Shown one piece after another: positions 52,612 to 62,001 of a stretch of 64,000 nt of DNA (within the stretch, counting starts at the first letter, position 1; each line of letters starts with the position of its first letter). Both the position numbers and the translations under genes were made by a program. The DNA lies in NCBI RefSeq assembly GCF_000767615.3, contig NZ_CP009553.3, forward strand, positions 3,472,001 to 3,536,000, in the 5' to 3' direction. The stretch is from Pandoraea pnomenusa. GTDB lineage: Bacteria > Pseudomonadota > Gammaproteobacteria > Burkholderiales > Burkholderiaceae. The notes beneath the pieces are model-generated. The model had not been told where the DNA came from and made no database searches. It saw nothing but the letters and a program-made list of their open reading frames with translations.

Positions 52612-54051
52612 TCAGGCGCTGAGATTTTCGTGCGGCGCGGCCGTCCCCGCTTCAAACGGACCGGCCACGGACGTCGACATGGCGCGCGAGACGAACACGC
52701 GATCGCGGCCCAGGCGTTTCGCCGTGTACAGGGCCTCGTCCGCAACACAAACGAGACGCTCCGGCGTGTCATTGAGCGCCCCCTGTGCTGGCACGTGCGT
52801 CGCGCAACCGATGCTGACCGTGACGAGCCCCGTCGGCCCTGTGCAGGGTTTGGCCAGCGCACGCACGCTTTGCGCCACGCGTTTTGCCACGAAACCCGCG
52901 CCGTCCGCGTCCGTTTCGGGCAGCACGATGACGAATTCCTCACCGCCGTAGCGAGCCACCATGTCGGCGGGCCGATGCGTTGCCCGCAGCAGGGCCAGCG
53001 CCACTTGCGCGAGACACTCGTCACCCACGACGTGTCCGAATTCGTCGTTGTAGCGTTTGAAGTGATCGACGTCGACCATGAGAATCGACAAGGGGTGCCC
53101 CGAGCGGCGTGCCTGTTCGAACTCGCGCGGGAAGCGTTCGTTGAAGTAGCGACGATTGAAGATGCCGGTCAATGCGTCGCGGTTGCTGTATTCGATCAGG
53201 CGCAGATGGGCACGCGTGAGCTCACGATACAGGCGCGTGACCTCCCATACCAGCACGCATACGAGCACGCCCGGCGCCGACATGCTGAACAGACGCGCGA
53301 GATACCATCCCAGCGAGAACTTGACGGTGCTCATCAGGCTGAGCACGGTGTCCGTCACACAGGCGAGTACCGCGAGCGCCACCCACAAGTCAAGCACCGT
53401 TCGCAGGCGTCCGAGCGCGAGCACGGCGCCCAGCGCCACGAGGTTGACCGCGAGCAGCACGACGCCCGCGCCGCTGGCGGAGAACGCGCCCGGCACGCTT
53501 GCGGGCGTCAACGCCGGCGGCAGCGGCACCGCCAGCGCCGTCAGGCATAGCAATATGCCCACGGCGACCGGCAGGCCGACATGGATCCAGACGGCGCGTC
53601 CGGCCGATGGCAATGGGGTGACGACCTGCGGCGTGAAGCGATGCCGCGCGATCATCGCGATCAGCACGAGCAGGGGGAACCCGGCGTGCCAGAAGACCCA
53701 GATCCAGCCCGATGTCGTCGGATGCGCGGCCAATAGGCCCTGTGGGGCGAACAGGCCGGGATAGGTGAGCAGTTGCATGGCGACGGTCAGTGCCATGAAG
53801 GCATAGGCGCCGGCCAGCCAACCAAACGCTGGCCAGCGATTGACCTGGAACTGGGCGCCAAGCAGGAACGCGGCAATGGAGGCGGTCGTGAAAACGGTCA
53901 GGCCGCACATCGGGAGAAAAGGCGCCACCGCGGGCAACGCCATCGTGGCATTGGGCGCGGCCAGTATCAGGGCGGCGAAAACGACGATCGCCAGGCAGCC
54001 GGCCAGCGCCCGCTGCCCGCGCGACGCTCGCTGCATCAGAAAGCCGTCCAT
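52612..54051 (-). CDS. Diguanylate cyclase with MASE4-type membrane sensor
   Basis: A 479-residue protein. Residues 10-275 hold about eight transmembrane helices of MASE4 type (FLPMCGLTVFTTASIAAFLLGAQF and GWIWVFWHAGFPLL). The GGDEF domain begins DALTGIFNRRYFNERF; the active site is GGEEF at 369-373. An RxxD inhibitory site, RPAD at 360-363, stands five residues before it, so product feedback is expected. It makes cyclic di-GMP from two GTP. The start at 54051 has a GGAGGGG site. The signal sensed is unknown. Confidence 0.92.
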   Translation of the reverse strand: MDGFLMQRASRGQRALAGCLAIVVFAALILAAPNATMALPAVAPFLPMCGLTVFTTASIAAFLLGAQFQVNRWPAFGWLAGAYAFMALTVAMQLLTYPGLFAPQGLLAAHPTTSGWIWVFWHAGFPLLVLIAMIARHRFTPQVVTPLPSAGRAVWIHVGLPVAVGILLCLTALAVPLPPALTPASVPGAFSASGAGVVLLAVNLVALGAVLALGRLRTVLDLWVALAVLACVTDTVLSLMSTVKFSLGWYLARLFSMSAPGVLVCVLVWEVTRLYRELTRAHLRLIEYSNRDALTGIFNRRYFNERFPREFEQARRSGHPLSILMVDVDHFKRYNDEFGHVVGDECLAQVALALLRATHRPADMVARYGGEEFVIVLPETDADGAGFVAKRVAQSVRALAKPCTGPTGLVTVSIGCATHVPAQGALNDTPERLVCVADEALYTAKRLGRDRVFVSRAMSTSVAGPFEAGTAAPHENLSA

Positions 54052-54397
54052 GAAGGCCCCTCCTGCCCGCCGCGGGTCGGTGTCTGGATAGTGGTTGGAA
54101 TGACACGCTTCTACGCAACGCAATCGAGTCCCGAACGGGACCGATGATTCGGGAAGGATGCACCAATTGCTGGTGAATGCCAACCGCCGAGACGGTGTGG
54201 GCACCCGCCGATGGCGCCGCTCGCCTCATGGTCTTCGTTCTCGCGACGCCCCCCCGTCCGGGAATCGCGTCGCAGGACAAGCGCCACGCTTACAAAAGCA
54301 AAGCGCGCCGCCCCCTGCTCCCAGGTGGGTCGACGCGCTTGCGTTGGGTTGCGTCAGCGAGTTGCCATGCGAAAACCGCCGGCCACTCGATCGGAGA
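54052..54397. other. Gene-free gap with leftward hairpin
   Basis: About 350 bp between the cyclase start and the livF stop. It holds the cyclase promoter and, on the minus strand, a hairpin with arms 54302-54308 and 54335-54341 followed by a T-rich stretch, a weak candidate terminator of the liv operon. Confidence 0.4.
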
Positions 54398-55111
54398 TCA
54401 CCCGCCCAGGTACGCCTCCAGCACGCGAGGGTTGCCGAGCAGATTCCGCCCCGTGTCGTCGAGCACGACCTTGCCCGTCTCCAGCACGTAGCCGTGCTGG
54501 GCAATCTTCAGCGCCTGCCGCACGTTTTGCTCCACCAGGAAGATGGTCAGCCCATCGGCATTGATCTCCTTGAGCGTATTGAAGATGCCCTGCACGATGA
54601 TCGGCGCCAGCCCCATCGACGGCTCGTCGAGCAGCAGCAAACGCGGGCGGGCCATCAGCGCGCGACCAATCGCCAGCATCTGCTGCTCCCCGCCCGACAG
54701 GTTACCCGCCATCTGGTCGATCCGTTCCGCGAGGCGCGGGAATCGCTCGAGCACCTTGTCCAGGTCCGGCTTCACGTTCTGCTTGTCACGACGCGTGTAC
54801 GCACCCAGTTCCAGGTTCTCGCGCACGCTCATGGTCGTGAGCGTGGCGCGCCCCTCGGCAACCTGCACCAGGCCGCGCTGCACGATCTTGTTCGGCGCCA
54901 GCCCGCCGATCTCCTCGCCCTCGAACAGGATCGATCCCGCCTGCTTCCGGATGAGACCGGACAATGCGAGCAGCGTGGTCGACTTACCCGCCCCGTTGGC
55001 GCCCACGAGCGAGGTAATCTCATGCTCGCGCAGCGCAAAATCGACGCCCTTGACCGCCTCGATATGCCCATAGGCGACCTTCAGGCCCTTCACTTCGAGC
55101 AGCGCGCTCAT
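54398..55111 (-). CDS. livF: Branched-chain amino acid ABC transporter ATPase LivF
   Basis: A 237-residue ATPase: Walker A GANGAGKST, Q-loop QVAEGRATLTTMSV, signature LSGGEQQML, Walker B LLLLDEPSMGLAP. Last gene of the liv operon; its start overlaps the livG stop by 4 bp (ATGA). It drives uptake of leucine-type amino acids with LivG on the membrane pair LivHM. Confidence 0.95.
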   Translation of the reverse strand: MSALLEVKGLKVAYGHIEAVKGVDFALREHEITSLVGANGAGKSTTLLALSGLIRKQAGSILFEGEEIGGLAPNKIVQRGLVQVAEGRATLTTMSVRENLELGAYTRRDKQNVKPDLDKVLERFPRLAERIDQMAGNLSGGEQQMLAIGRALMARPRLLLLDEPSMGLAPIIVQGIFNTLKEINADGLTIFLVEQNVRQALKIAQHGYVLETGKVVLDDTGRNLLGNPRVLEAYLGG

Positions 55112-55908
55112 GCCTTGTCCTCCGCGCCGGCCGCCAGTGCGGCCACATCGTCGTCGTCATCGCGCCCGAGATAGGCTTCGATGACTTGCGGGTTGTTCTT
55201 GATCTCGTCGGGATTGCCCTCGGCGATGATGCGCCCGAAGTTGAGCACCGCGATCCGCTCGCACAGGCCCATCACGAAACGCATGTCGTGCTCGATCATG
55301 AAGATCGTGTAACCGCGCGCCTTGATGTTCTCGATCTCGCTCATGAGATCGACCTTCTCGCCCGTATTCATGCCGGCGACCGGCTCGTCGAGCAACAACA
55401 GCTTGGGCTCCGTCGCCAGCGCGCGCGCCAGTTCGAGCTTGCGCTGATCGCCATACGACAGGTTGTCGGCAATGTCGTACGCCTTATGGTCGAGCTTGAC
55501 CCAGGAGAGCAGCTCATGCGCGCGCTCACGCGAACGCTTTTCCATGTCGCGGAACCCCGGCAGCGAGAGCAGCAAACCGGCGGGTCCGTAGGAGAGATGG
55601 CGATGCATGCCGACCACCACGTTCTCGATGAGCGTCATCTCCTTGAAGATGCGGATGTTCTGGAACGTGCGCGCAATTCCGCGCTGCGTGATCCGGTGCG
55701 GCTTCTCACCCACGAGACTCTCGCCGTCGAACGTGATGCTGCCGCCCGTGGGCTGCAACAGCCCGGTGATCAGGTTGAATACGGTCGTCTTGCCGGCACC
55801 GTTCGGGCCGATCAGCCCGAAGATGGTGCCCTGCGGCACTTCGATGTTCACGTCCTGCAGCACGTGAAGACCGCCGAAACGCTTGGAAATGTTGGAAAGC
55901 TTGAGCAT
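55108..55908 (-). CDS. livG: Branched-chain amino acid ABC transporter ATPase LivG
   Basis: A 266-residue ATPase: Walker A GPNGAGKTT, signature LSYGDQRKLE and Walker B LLLLDEPVAGMN, with the C-terminal ELPD-like VIEAYLGRD typical of LivG. It reads directly after livM (18 bp gap) and overlaps livF. An acidic tail DDDDDVAALAAGAEDKA ends the protein. Confidence 0.95.
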   Translation of the reverse strand: MLKLSNISKRFGGLHVLQDVNIEVPQGTIFGLIGPNGAGKTTVFNLITGLLQPTGGSITFDGESLVGEKPHRITQRGIARTFQNIRIFKEMTLIENVVVGMHRHLSYGPAGLLLSLPGFRDMEKRSRERAHELLSWVKLDHKAYDIADNLSYGDQRKLELARALATEPKLLLLDEPVAGMNTGEKVDLMSEIENIKARGYTIFMIEHDMRFVMGLCERIAVLNFGRIIAEGNPDEIKNNPQVIEAYLGRDDDDDVAALAAGAEDKA

Positions 55909-55926
55909 GTCGTGTCCCCTGTCCGC

Positions 55927-56802
55927 TTACGTGGAAGAGGCCGAGCGCGCCTTGCCGGCACGGAACCAACGGCGAAAACGCATCGGATCCCAGATACCCT
56001 TGGGCAGAAACAGCACGATCAGCACCAGGATCAGGCCGTTGACCACAAGACGGAAGTCATTGAACGCACGCAGCAACTCGGGCAGCAGCGTGAGAATGGT
56101 GCTGCCGAGCACCGGGCCCACCAGGCCATTGATACCACCGAGAATGGCCATCGTCAGAATTTCGACGCCACGATCGAAGCCAAACTCGTTTGGCCCGATG
56201 AAGAACGTCAGATGCGCATTGAGCGCGCCCGCCAGACCGGCCAGCACGGCGCCCAGCACGAAGGCGAGCATCTTGTAGCCGGTAACGTTGATCCCCATGA
56301 GACCCGCCGCCGTTTCATCTTCCTTGATGGCCTCGAACGCACGGCCCACCTTCGAGCGGCGCAGGCGCCACAGGACCGCGAGCGTGATCACCACCGCACC
56401 GGCGACGTGCCACCACTGCGTGAGCTGCGGAATGCCGTTCAGGCCCAGCGCGCCGCCGGTCAGGTCCTCCGTGTTCAGGATGAGCACGCGCACGACTTCG
56501 CCGAAGCCAAGCGTTGCCATCGCCAGATATACGCCGGACAGGCGCAGCGTCGGCTTGCCGATGATGAAGGCCACGATTGCGGGTGCGGCCATGCCGCCCG
56601 CGAGCGACACGGCAAACGACGTCTCGTAGTTCATCGTGAGCAACGCGGCGGTGTATGCACCGATGCCCATGAACGCGGCGTTGGCCATGGCCAGCATGCC
56701 GCACGAGAGGGTGAGATAAATCGACAGGGCCAGCAGCGCATTGGTGCCCAGAGTCAGCACCAGATTGCTGTAAACCGCCCAGAAATTATTGAACCAGTCC
56801 AT
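55927..56802 (-). CDS. livM: Branched-chain amino acid ABC transporter permease LivM
   Basis: A 291-residue inner-membrane subunit with about eight helices and the EAA-type loop GRAFEAIKEDETAAGLMGIN. It forms the pore with LivH. It lies 13 bp after livH on the minus strand. Confidence 0.95.
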   Translation of the reverse strand: MDWFNNFWAVYSNLVLTLGTNALLALSIYLTLSCGMLAMANAAFMGIGAYTAALLTMNYETSFAVSLAGGMAAPAIVAFIIGKPTLRLSGVYLAMATLGFGEVVRVLILNTEDLTGGALGLNGIPQLTQWWHVAGAVVITLAVLWRLRRSKVGRAFEAIKEDETAAGLMGINVTGYKMLAFVLGAVLAGLAGALNAHLTFFIGPNEFGFDRGVEILTMAILGGINGLVGPVLGSTILTLLPELLRAFNDFRLVVNGLILVLIVLFLPKGIWDPMRFRRWFRAGKARSASST

Positions 56803-56815
56803 TGCGCCCCCGTGA

Positions 56816-57697
56816 TTACGCTTTGCGTTCGAGCACTTTGCCGAACAACCCCTGCGGACGCACCAGCAGGATCAGGAACAGCAGGCCGAACGCCACGGCG
56901 TCGCGCATGTTCGAGCCGATGTAGGCCACCGAGAGCACCTCGGCAAAGCCGAGGAACAGGCCGCCGATCATCGCGCCGCGAATGTCGCCCATGCCGCCCA
57001 GAATGATCACCGCGATCCCCTTGTGCAGCATCGGCTGCCCCATGAGCGGGAATACCGCATTCGAATACAGTCCGATCAGCACCCCCGCCATGCCCCCCAG
57101 GCCCGCCGCCGCAAATGACGTGGCCAGGAACAGACCCTCGACGTTGATGCCGAGCAGGTACGCCGCCTTCGGTGATTCGGCAATGGCGCGCAGCGCGCGC
57201 CCCAGTTGCGTCTTCTTGATCGTGGTGATCAGCACCGCCATGAGCGCGAACGAGATGAAGATGATCGCGAGCTCGAGCACGGTCATGTGCACGCCTGCCA
57301 CCGTCAGGGTGTCCTGCGACACGACGTCGTAAGGAAAACGCAGGTTCTCGGCGCCGAAGATGCCCTGCACACCGTTGTTGATCAAGATGCCCACGCCGAT
57401 GGTGGCGATCATCGGAATCAGGTGAGGCGCGCCGCGCTTGCGCAGCGGTTTGAGCACCAGCACGTCGATGAGCAGGCCGAGCAGGCCCGCGACGATCACC
57501 GCGGTGACGATGGCCGCCCACAACGGCAGGTGCAGACGTACGACAGCCTGCAGGGCGGCGTAGGCGCCGACCATGAAGACCGCGCCGTGCGAAAGATTGA
57601 TGACGCCGAGGATGCCGAACACGAGTGTGAACCCGAGCGCGAACAAGGCGTACACGCACCCGAGGGAGAGCGCGTTGACGAGTTGCTGTTCCAGCAT
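56816..57697 (-). CDS. livH: Branched-chain amino acid ABC transporter permease LivH
   Basis: A 293-residue subunit opening MLEQQLVNALSLGCVYALFALGFTLVFG, the standard LivH N terminus, with loop GRALRAIAESPKAAYLLGIN. Between it and livK is a hairpin that may limit read-through. Confidence 0.95.
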   Translation of the reverse strand: MLEQQLVNALSLGCVYALFALGFTLVFGILGVINLSHGAVFMVGAYAALQAVVRLHLPLWAAIVTAVIVAGLLGLLIDVLVLKPLRKRGAPHLIPMIATIGVGILINNGVQGIFGAENLRFPYDVVSQDTLTVAGVHMTVLELAIIFISFALMAVLITTIKKTQLGRALRAIAESPKAAYLLGINVEGLFLATSFAAAGLGGMAGVLIGLYSNAVFPLMGQPMLHKGIAVIILGGMGDIRGAMIGGLFLGFAEVLSVAYIGSNMRDAVAFGLLFLILLVRPQGLFGKVLERKA

Positions 57698-57767
57698 GGT
57701 GTGTATTCCAGCATGAGGGACAAAGGCGTGCGCCGCGCGGGGGTGCGGCGTGCGCCAGAAACGCCGA

Positions 57768-57799
57768 TGGGCGTAGCGCCTTTCGGCCCTACGCCCATG
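57768..57799 (-). terminator. Intercistronic hairpin between livK and livH
   Basis: The stem ATGGGCGTAG / CTACGCCCAT (57768-57777 with 57790-57799) has no long T run. It probably slows or stabilises the transcript, so that the binding protein is made in excess over the membrane parts. Confidence 0.5.
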
Positions 57800-57827
57800 C
57801 GGACTTCTTCAAGTACTGCCGGGCTGC

Positions 57828-58979
57828 TTACTTCTCGATGACGTACTTGCCACCCTTCGTCACGCTGACGATCGGTGCCTGTTGCGCATCGTAGCCGGCC
57901 GGCTTGCCGTTCTTGCCCATGGCCTGACGGAAAGCGAATTTGCCCGTCGCGCCGTCATGCGTGACCTTCGGCAGTGCGTCGCGCAGCGCCTTGCGGTCGG
58001 CTTCCAGGTTGCCCGAAATCTTCACGTTCTTGATCGCACCGGCGGCGATGTACATCGCGTCGTAGGCCTGCGCGGCGAACTGGTCAGGGGCCACGTTGTA
58101 CTTGGCCTTGTAGGCACCGATGAACTTCGTGTTGGCCGGCGTGCCGTTCTCGATCGACCACGGGCTACCCACCCACAGGCCGTCCGAGCTGCCCTTGGCC
58201 AGGTCGAACACCTTGACCGAGTTCATGCCGTTGCCGCCGATGAACGGCACGTTGATGCCCAGTTGACGGGCCTGCACCATGATCGGCGCACCTTCGGCGA
58301 TCAGGGCCGACAGCACGATGGCGTCGGGATTGCTTGCCTTGATCTTCGTGAGCTGTGCCTTGAAATCCACATCGCCCTTGGCGAACGTCTCGGTCGTCGT
58401 GACCGGGATCTTCAGGTCGGCGAGCGCCTTCTTGAAGTTGTCGTAACCGCTCTTGGTAAAGACGTCGTCGTTACCATAGAGCACGGCCACCTTCTTGATG
58501 CCGGTGTGCTTGGCCGCGACCTTGATCGTCTCGGGCAGCACATCGGCTTCGGTCACCGAATTGCGGAAGATGTAGTCGCCGATCGACGTGATGCCGTCAG
58601 CCGTATTCGAAGTGCCGAACGCCACCGTCTTGCCCGCCTGGGCGATCGGATCGGCAGCCTGTGCCGAGTTCGACAGCGTCGGGCCGAAGACCATGAGCAC
58701 CTTGTCCTGGAAGATCAGCTTCTTGAAGACGTTGATCGCTTCTTCCTTCTTGCCCTGCTCGTCTTCGATCTGCAGCACGAGCTTGTTGCCGTTGATGCCG
58801 CCCGCGGCGTTGATTTCATCGGCGGCAAGCTGGAAACCGTTCTTGATTGCCGCGCCGTACTGCGCAGCGCCGCCCGACAGCGCTTCGGCCACGCCGATCT
58901 TCAGATCGGCTGCGTGAGCCGCGGCCACCATCCCCGTGGCGACAAGTGCGCTCAGCAACTTGGTCATGGTGCTTTTCAT
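57828..58979 (-). CDS. livK: Branched-chain amino acid ABC transporter substrate-binding protein
   Basis: A 383-residue periplasmic protein with a Sec signal (1-23, ending AHA) and the Leu/Ile/Val-binding fold: LKIGVAEALSGGAAQYGAAIKNG and the central VAVLYGNDDVFTKSGYD. A GGAGGAAGAGG site precedes the start. First gene of the liv operon; a palindrome upstream may control it. The specific ligand (leucine, other neutral amino acids or amides) is not decided by sequence. Confidence 0.93.
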   Translation of the reverse strand: MKSTMTKLLSALVATGMVAAAHAADLKIGVAEALSGGAAQYGAAIKNGFQLAADEINAAGGINGNKLVLQIEDEQGKKEEAINVFKKLIFQDKVLMVFGPTLSNSAQAADPIAQAGKTVAFGTSNTADGITSIGDYIFRNSVTEADVLPETIKVAAKHTGIKKVAVLYGNDDVFTKSGYDNFKKALADLKIPVTTTETFAKGDVDFKAQLTKIKASNPDAIVLSALIAEGAPIMVQARQLGINVPFIGGNGMNSVKVFDLAKGSSDGLWVGSPWSIENGTPANTKFIGAYKAKYNVAPDQFAAQAYDAMYIAAGAIKNVKISGNLEADRKALRDALPKVTHDGATGKFAFRQAMGKNGKPAGYDAQQAPIVSVTKGGKYVIEK

Positions 58980-59065
58980 GAGTCCTCTTCCTCCAATACC
59001 TAGTCTCTAGTTATGAGAAGGCGCGCCTTATGAGCGCGCCCATTACCCTAACCACCGCATCCACT

Positions 59066-59083
59066 CTTAAGCCGTGGCTTAAG
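59066..59083. promoter_or_regulatory. Inverted repeat in the liv promoter region
   Basis: CTTAAGCC-GT-GGCTTAAG is an 8-bp-arm inverted repeat 87 bp upstream of livK, with a further CTAAGC half-like copy near 59091. A regulator of the liv operon may bind here. Confidence 0.55.
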
Positions 59084-59197
59084 AAAACCCCTAAGCATAA
59101 CGCAAACTGCTTGCAACGGACACGACAAATGGGGTTTTGCCCCGTTCTGGCGCATAAATGCAACGTGTTTATGGCGCCGAAATCGACTTTTGCAGCA

Positions 59198-60556
59198 TCA
59201 ATGACCGGCGATGGTCATTTGTTCAATCAGGATTGACCCGACTTCCTTGGTTCCGCGCACGAGCGCGTCGGCGCCAATGGCCACGATTTGCCGGAACATG
59301 TCGTTCAGATTGCCGGCCAGCGTGATCTCCTCCACCGGGAACTGAATCTCGCCGTTTTCGACCCAGAAGCCCGAGGCGCCCCGGGAATAGTCGCCGGTGA
59401 CGTAATTCACCCCCTGTCCCATGAGCTCGGTCACGAGCAGGCCCGTGCCCAGCTTGCGCAGCATGGCACGGAAGTCGTCGGTCGGCGCGGTCAGCTTGCT
59501 GAACATGCGCAGGTTGTGCGATCCGCCTGCGTTGCCGGTCGTCTGCATGCCGAGCTTGCGCGCGGAATAGGTCGACAGGAAGTATCCCTGGACAACGCCG
59601 TCGCGCACCACGTCGCGCGCGCGCGTCTTCACGCCCTCCTCGTCGTAAGGCGCACTGCCCATGGCGCGCGGGACGTGCGGATCCTCGTGAATGCTCACGT
59701 GATCGGCAAACACCGGCTTGCCGAGCGTGTCGACGAGGAATGTGGCCTTGCGGTAGAGCGCCCCGCCGCTCACGCCCTGCACAAAGGCGCCGAGCAGGCC
59801 TGCCGCGAGCGGTGCTTCAAACAGAACGGCACATTTCCGGGTGGAAAGCTTGCGGGCATGCAGACGCGCCAGCGCGCGCTCGGCGGCATAGCGGCCAACC
59901 GCTTCGGGCGACGCGAGGTCGCTGGCCGCGCGCTTGGACGAATACCAGTCGTCGCGCTGCATGTGGCTGCCCGAACCCGCGATCGGCGAGACCGAAAGGT
60001 AGTGACGCGAATACGGATAGCCCGACAGGAAGCCCCGCGTCGTGCCCAGCATGAACTGGGAGTGCTGCGCCGATACGCCGGCGCCTTCCGAGTTGCGGAT
60101 GAGCGGGCTCACGTCGAGCGCCGCCTTCTCGGCGCGTCGCGCCAGCTCCACGGCTTCGTCGGCGGTGATATCCCACGGATGGAACAGCGACAGGTCCTGC
60201 GGATGCATCTCGAGCAGTTCGGCCTCGGCGAGGCCCGCGCAGTCGTCCTCGGCCGTGAAGCGGGCGATGTTGAACGCCGCGTCGACGGTGTCGTGCAGCG
60301 CCTTGCGCGAGAAGTCCGACGTACTGGCGTTGCCGCGTCGCTGCCCGATGAAGACCGAGACGCCCACCAGCTTGTCGCGATTGCGCTCGATGGTCTCGAC
60401 CTTGCCGCGTCGCACCGAGACCGACAGCCCGTCGCCCTCGGAGATCTCGGCCGCCGCGTCGGTGGCGCCGAGCGAACGGGCGTACTGCAATACGTCGCTG
60501 ACGATTTCCTTGAGTTGATCCTGGGTATGCGTGAAGTGCTGGGTCGCTTGGGACAT
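59198..60556 (-). CDS. pmbA: Metalloprotease PmbA/TldE
   Basis: A 452-residue protein of the TldD/PmbA family, which with TldD processes modified peptides such as microcins and CcdA. PmbA lacks the HExxxH zinc motif of TldD and this one does too. Typical blocks are NASTSDFSRKAL, RDGVVQGYFLSTYSARKLGM and QGVNYVTGDYSRGASGFWVENGEI shortened to YVTGDYSRGASGFWVENG. It is divergent from darP. tldD is not in the window. Confidence 0.94.
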   Translation of the reverse strand: MSQATQHFTHTQDQLKEIVSDVLQYARSLGATDAAAEISEGDGLSVSVRRGKVETIERNRDKLVGVSVFIGQRRGNASTSDFSRKALHDTVDAAFNIARFTAEDDCAGLAEAELLEMHPQDLSLFHPWDITADEAVELARRAEKAALDVSPLIRNSEGAGVSAQHSQFMLGTTRGFLSGYPYSRHYLSVSPIAGSGSHMQRDDWYSSKRAASDLASPEAVGRYAAERALARLHARKLSTRKCAVLFEAPLAAGLLGAFVQGVSGGALYRKATFLVDTLGKPVFADHVSIHEDPHVPRAMGSAPYDEEGVKTRARDVVRDGVVQGYFLSTYSARKLGMQTTGNAGGSHNLRMFSKLTAPTDDFRAMLRKLGTGLLVTELMGQGVNYVTGDYSRGASGFWVENGEIQFPVEEITLAGNLNDMFRQIVAIGADALVRGTKEVGSILIEQMTIAGH

Positions 60557-60671
60557 CGGCGCGATTCGGTCAGTGGCTGATTAGGAACCGCCATCTTAGC
60601 GCGAGTTGCGCGCCGTCGTGCACAGGCCGGGTAACTATTTGGACGCCGCGCGCCGCGCTACAATAGCGCCC

Positions 60672-61277
60672 ATGACGCACATTCAACGCTTTAACCGTAT
60701 CGCCCACAGCGAGCTTGCCGACGAAGGCCCGAGCAAATCCCAGCGCAAGCGCGAGTCGCATGCCTTGCAGGATCTCGGCGAGGAACTGGTCAACCTGGCC
60801 AAGGACGCGCTCGCGCGCGTGCCGATGCCCGAAAATCTCGAACAGGCGGTGCGCGACTGCCGCAAGATCACCGCGCACGAAGGCCGCCGCCGGCAATTGC
60901 AGTACGTCGGCAAGCAGATGCGCACCCTGCACGAGTCCGAAGTCCAGGCCATCAGGCAAGCCCTCGACGTCATCAAAGGGGTCTCGAAGGCGGAAACGGC
61001 CAAGCTGCACGCGCTGGAACGCTGGCGCGAGCGGCTGCTCGCCAAGGACGAGGCGCTTACCGAGCTGGTCGCCCAGCACCCGGGTGCCGACGCCCAGCAA
61101 CTGCGCACGCTCATTCGCAATGCCCGGCGCGAACAGGCGGCGCAGAAGCCGCCCAAGGCGTTCCGCGAGCTGTTCCAGGCACTCAAGGATTTGCTGGGGA
61201 CCGGTACGGCCGACACCGAAACTTCGGACGACGCGCAAAGCGATCTGCCGGAATTCCCAACCCGCGAGGAAGACTGA
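60672..61277 (+). CDS. darP: Ribosome-associated protein DarP (YjgA, DUF615)
   Basis: A 201-residue helical, charged protein. The family block [22 protein letters not shown] is near the start, with [11 protein letters not shown] later. DarP binds the 50S subunit and helps its late assembly. The start MTHIQRFNR at 60672 was chosen at the homology limit. The stop overlaps the mogA start by 1 bp (TGATG). Confidence 0.9.
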   Translation: MTHIQRFNRIAHSELADEGPSKSQRKRESHALQDLGEELVNLAKDALARVPMPENLEQAVRDCRKITAHEGRRRQLQYVGKQMRTLHESEVQAIRQALDVIKGVSKAETAKLHALERWRERLLAKDEALTELVAQHPGADAQQLRTLIRNARREQAAQKPPKAFRELFQALKDLLGTGTADTETSDDAQSDLPEFPTREED

Positions 61278-61897
61278 TGGTTGCGCGCTCCCATCCGGAC
61301 GAACTTCGCGTCGGCCTCGTGTCGATCAGCGATCGGGCGAGCCAGGGCACTTATGAAGATCAGGGCATCCCGGCGCTTCAGGCTTGGCTCGGCACCGCGC
61401 TCACGTCGCCGTGGGTGGCCGAGACCCGCCTGATCCCCGACGACGCCGACGGCATCACGGCCACCCTGATCGAACTTGTCGACACGAGGCAGTGCGATCT
61501 GGTGCTCACGACCGGCGGCACCGGACCGGCGCGGCGCGACGTCACACCCGAGGCCACGCTGCGCGCGGGCACGAAGGAAATGCCGGGGTTCGGCGAACAG
61601 ATGCGCCAGATCAGCCTGCGTTTCGTCCCGACCGCGATTCTGTCGCGCCAGGTCGCCGTGATTCGCGAGACGCCGGCGCATGCCGCGCTCATCATCAACC
61701 TGCCCGGACAGCCCAAATCGATCAAGGAAACGCTCGAAGGGCTGCGCGACGCCGACGGCAAGCCGGTCGTGCCCGGCATTTTTGCCGCCGTGCCCTACTG
61801 CATCGATCTCATCGGCGGCCCGTACATCGAAACCGATGATGCGGTGTGCAAGGCATTCCGTCCAAAAAACGCCATTCGGGCGCCGAAATCGGCCTGA
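61277..61897 (+). CDS. mogA: Molybdopterin adenylyltransferase
   Basis: A 206-residue enzyme activating molybdopterin with AMP before molybdate insertion. The MoaB/Mog signature TTGGTGPARRDVTPEAT is present, and the C-terminal region has LPGQPKSIKETL. Coupled to darP by start/stop overlap. Other moa/moe genes are not in the window. Confidence 0.92.
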   Translation: MVARSHPDELRVGLVSISDRASQGTYEDQGIPALQAWLGTALTSPWVAETRLIPDDADGITATLIELVDTRQCDLVLTTGGTGPARRDVTPEATLRAGTKEMPGFGEQMRQISLRFVPTAILSRQVAVIRETPAHAALIINLPGQPKSIKETLEGLRDADGKPVVPGIFAAVPYCIDLIGGPYIETDDAVCKAFRPKNAIRAPKSA

Positions 61898-61957
61898 TCT
61901 CGCGCGTCGGGACTGCCGGCCGGCCGCGCGATCGAATCGCGCGGCGCTTTCATGCAA

Positions 61958-61985
61958 AACGCCAGCGGGATCGCTGGCGTTCTTT
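61958..61985. terminator. Intrinsic terminator between mogA and orn
   Basis: The stem AACGCCAGCG / CGCTGGCGTT (61958-61967 with 61972-61981) is flanked by A and T tracts, serving the convergent genes. A second GC hairpin (about 61922-61945) precedes it. Confidence 0.88.
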
Positions 61986-62001
61986 TGTGTCCTGGCAGGA
62001 C

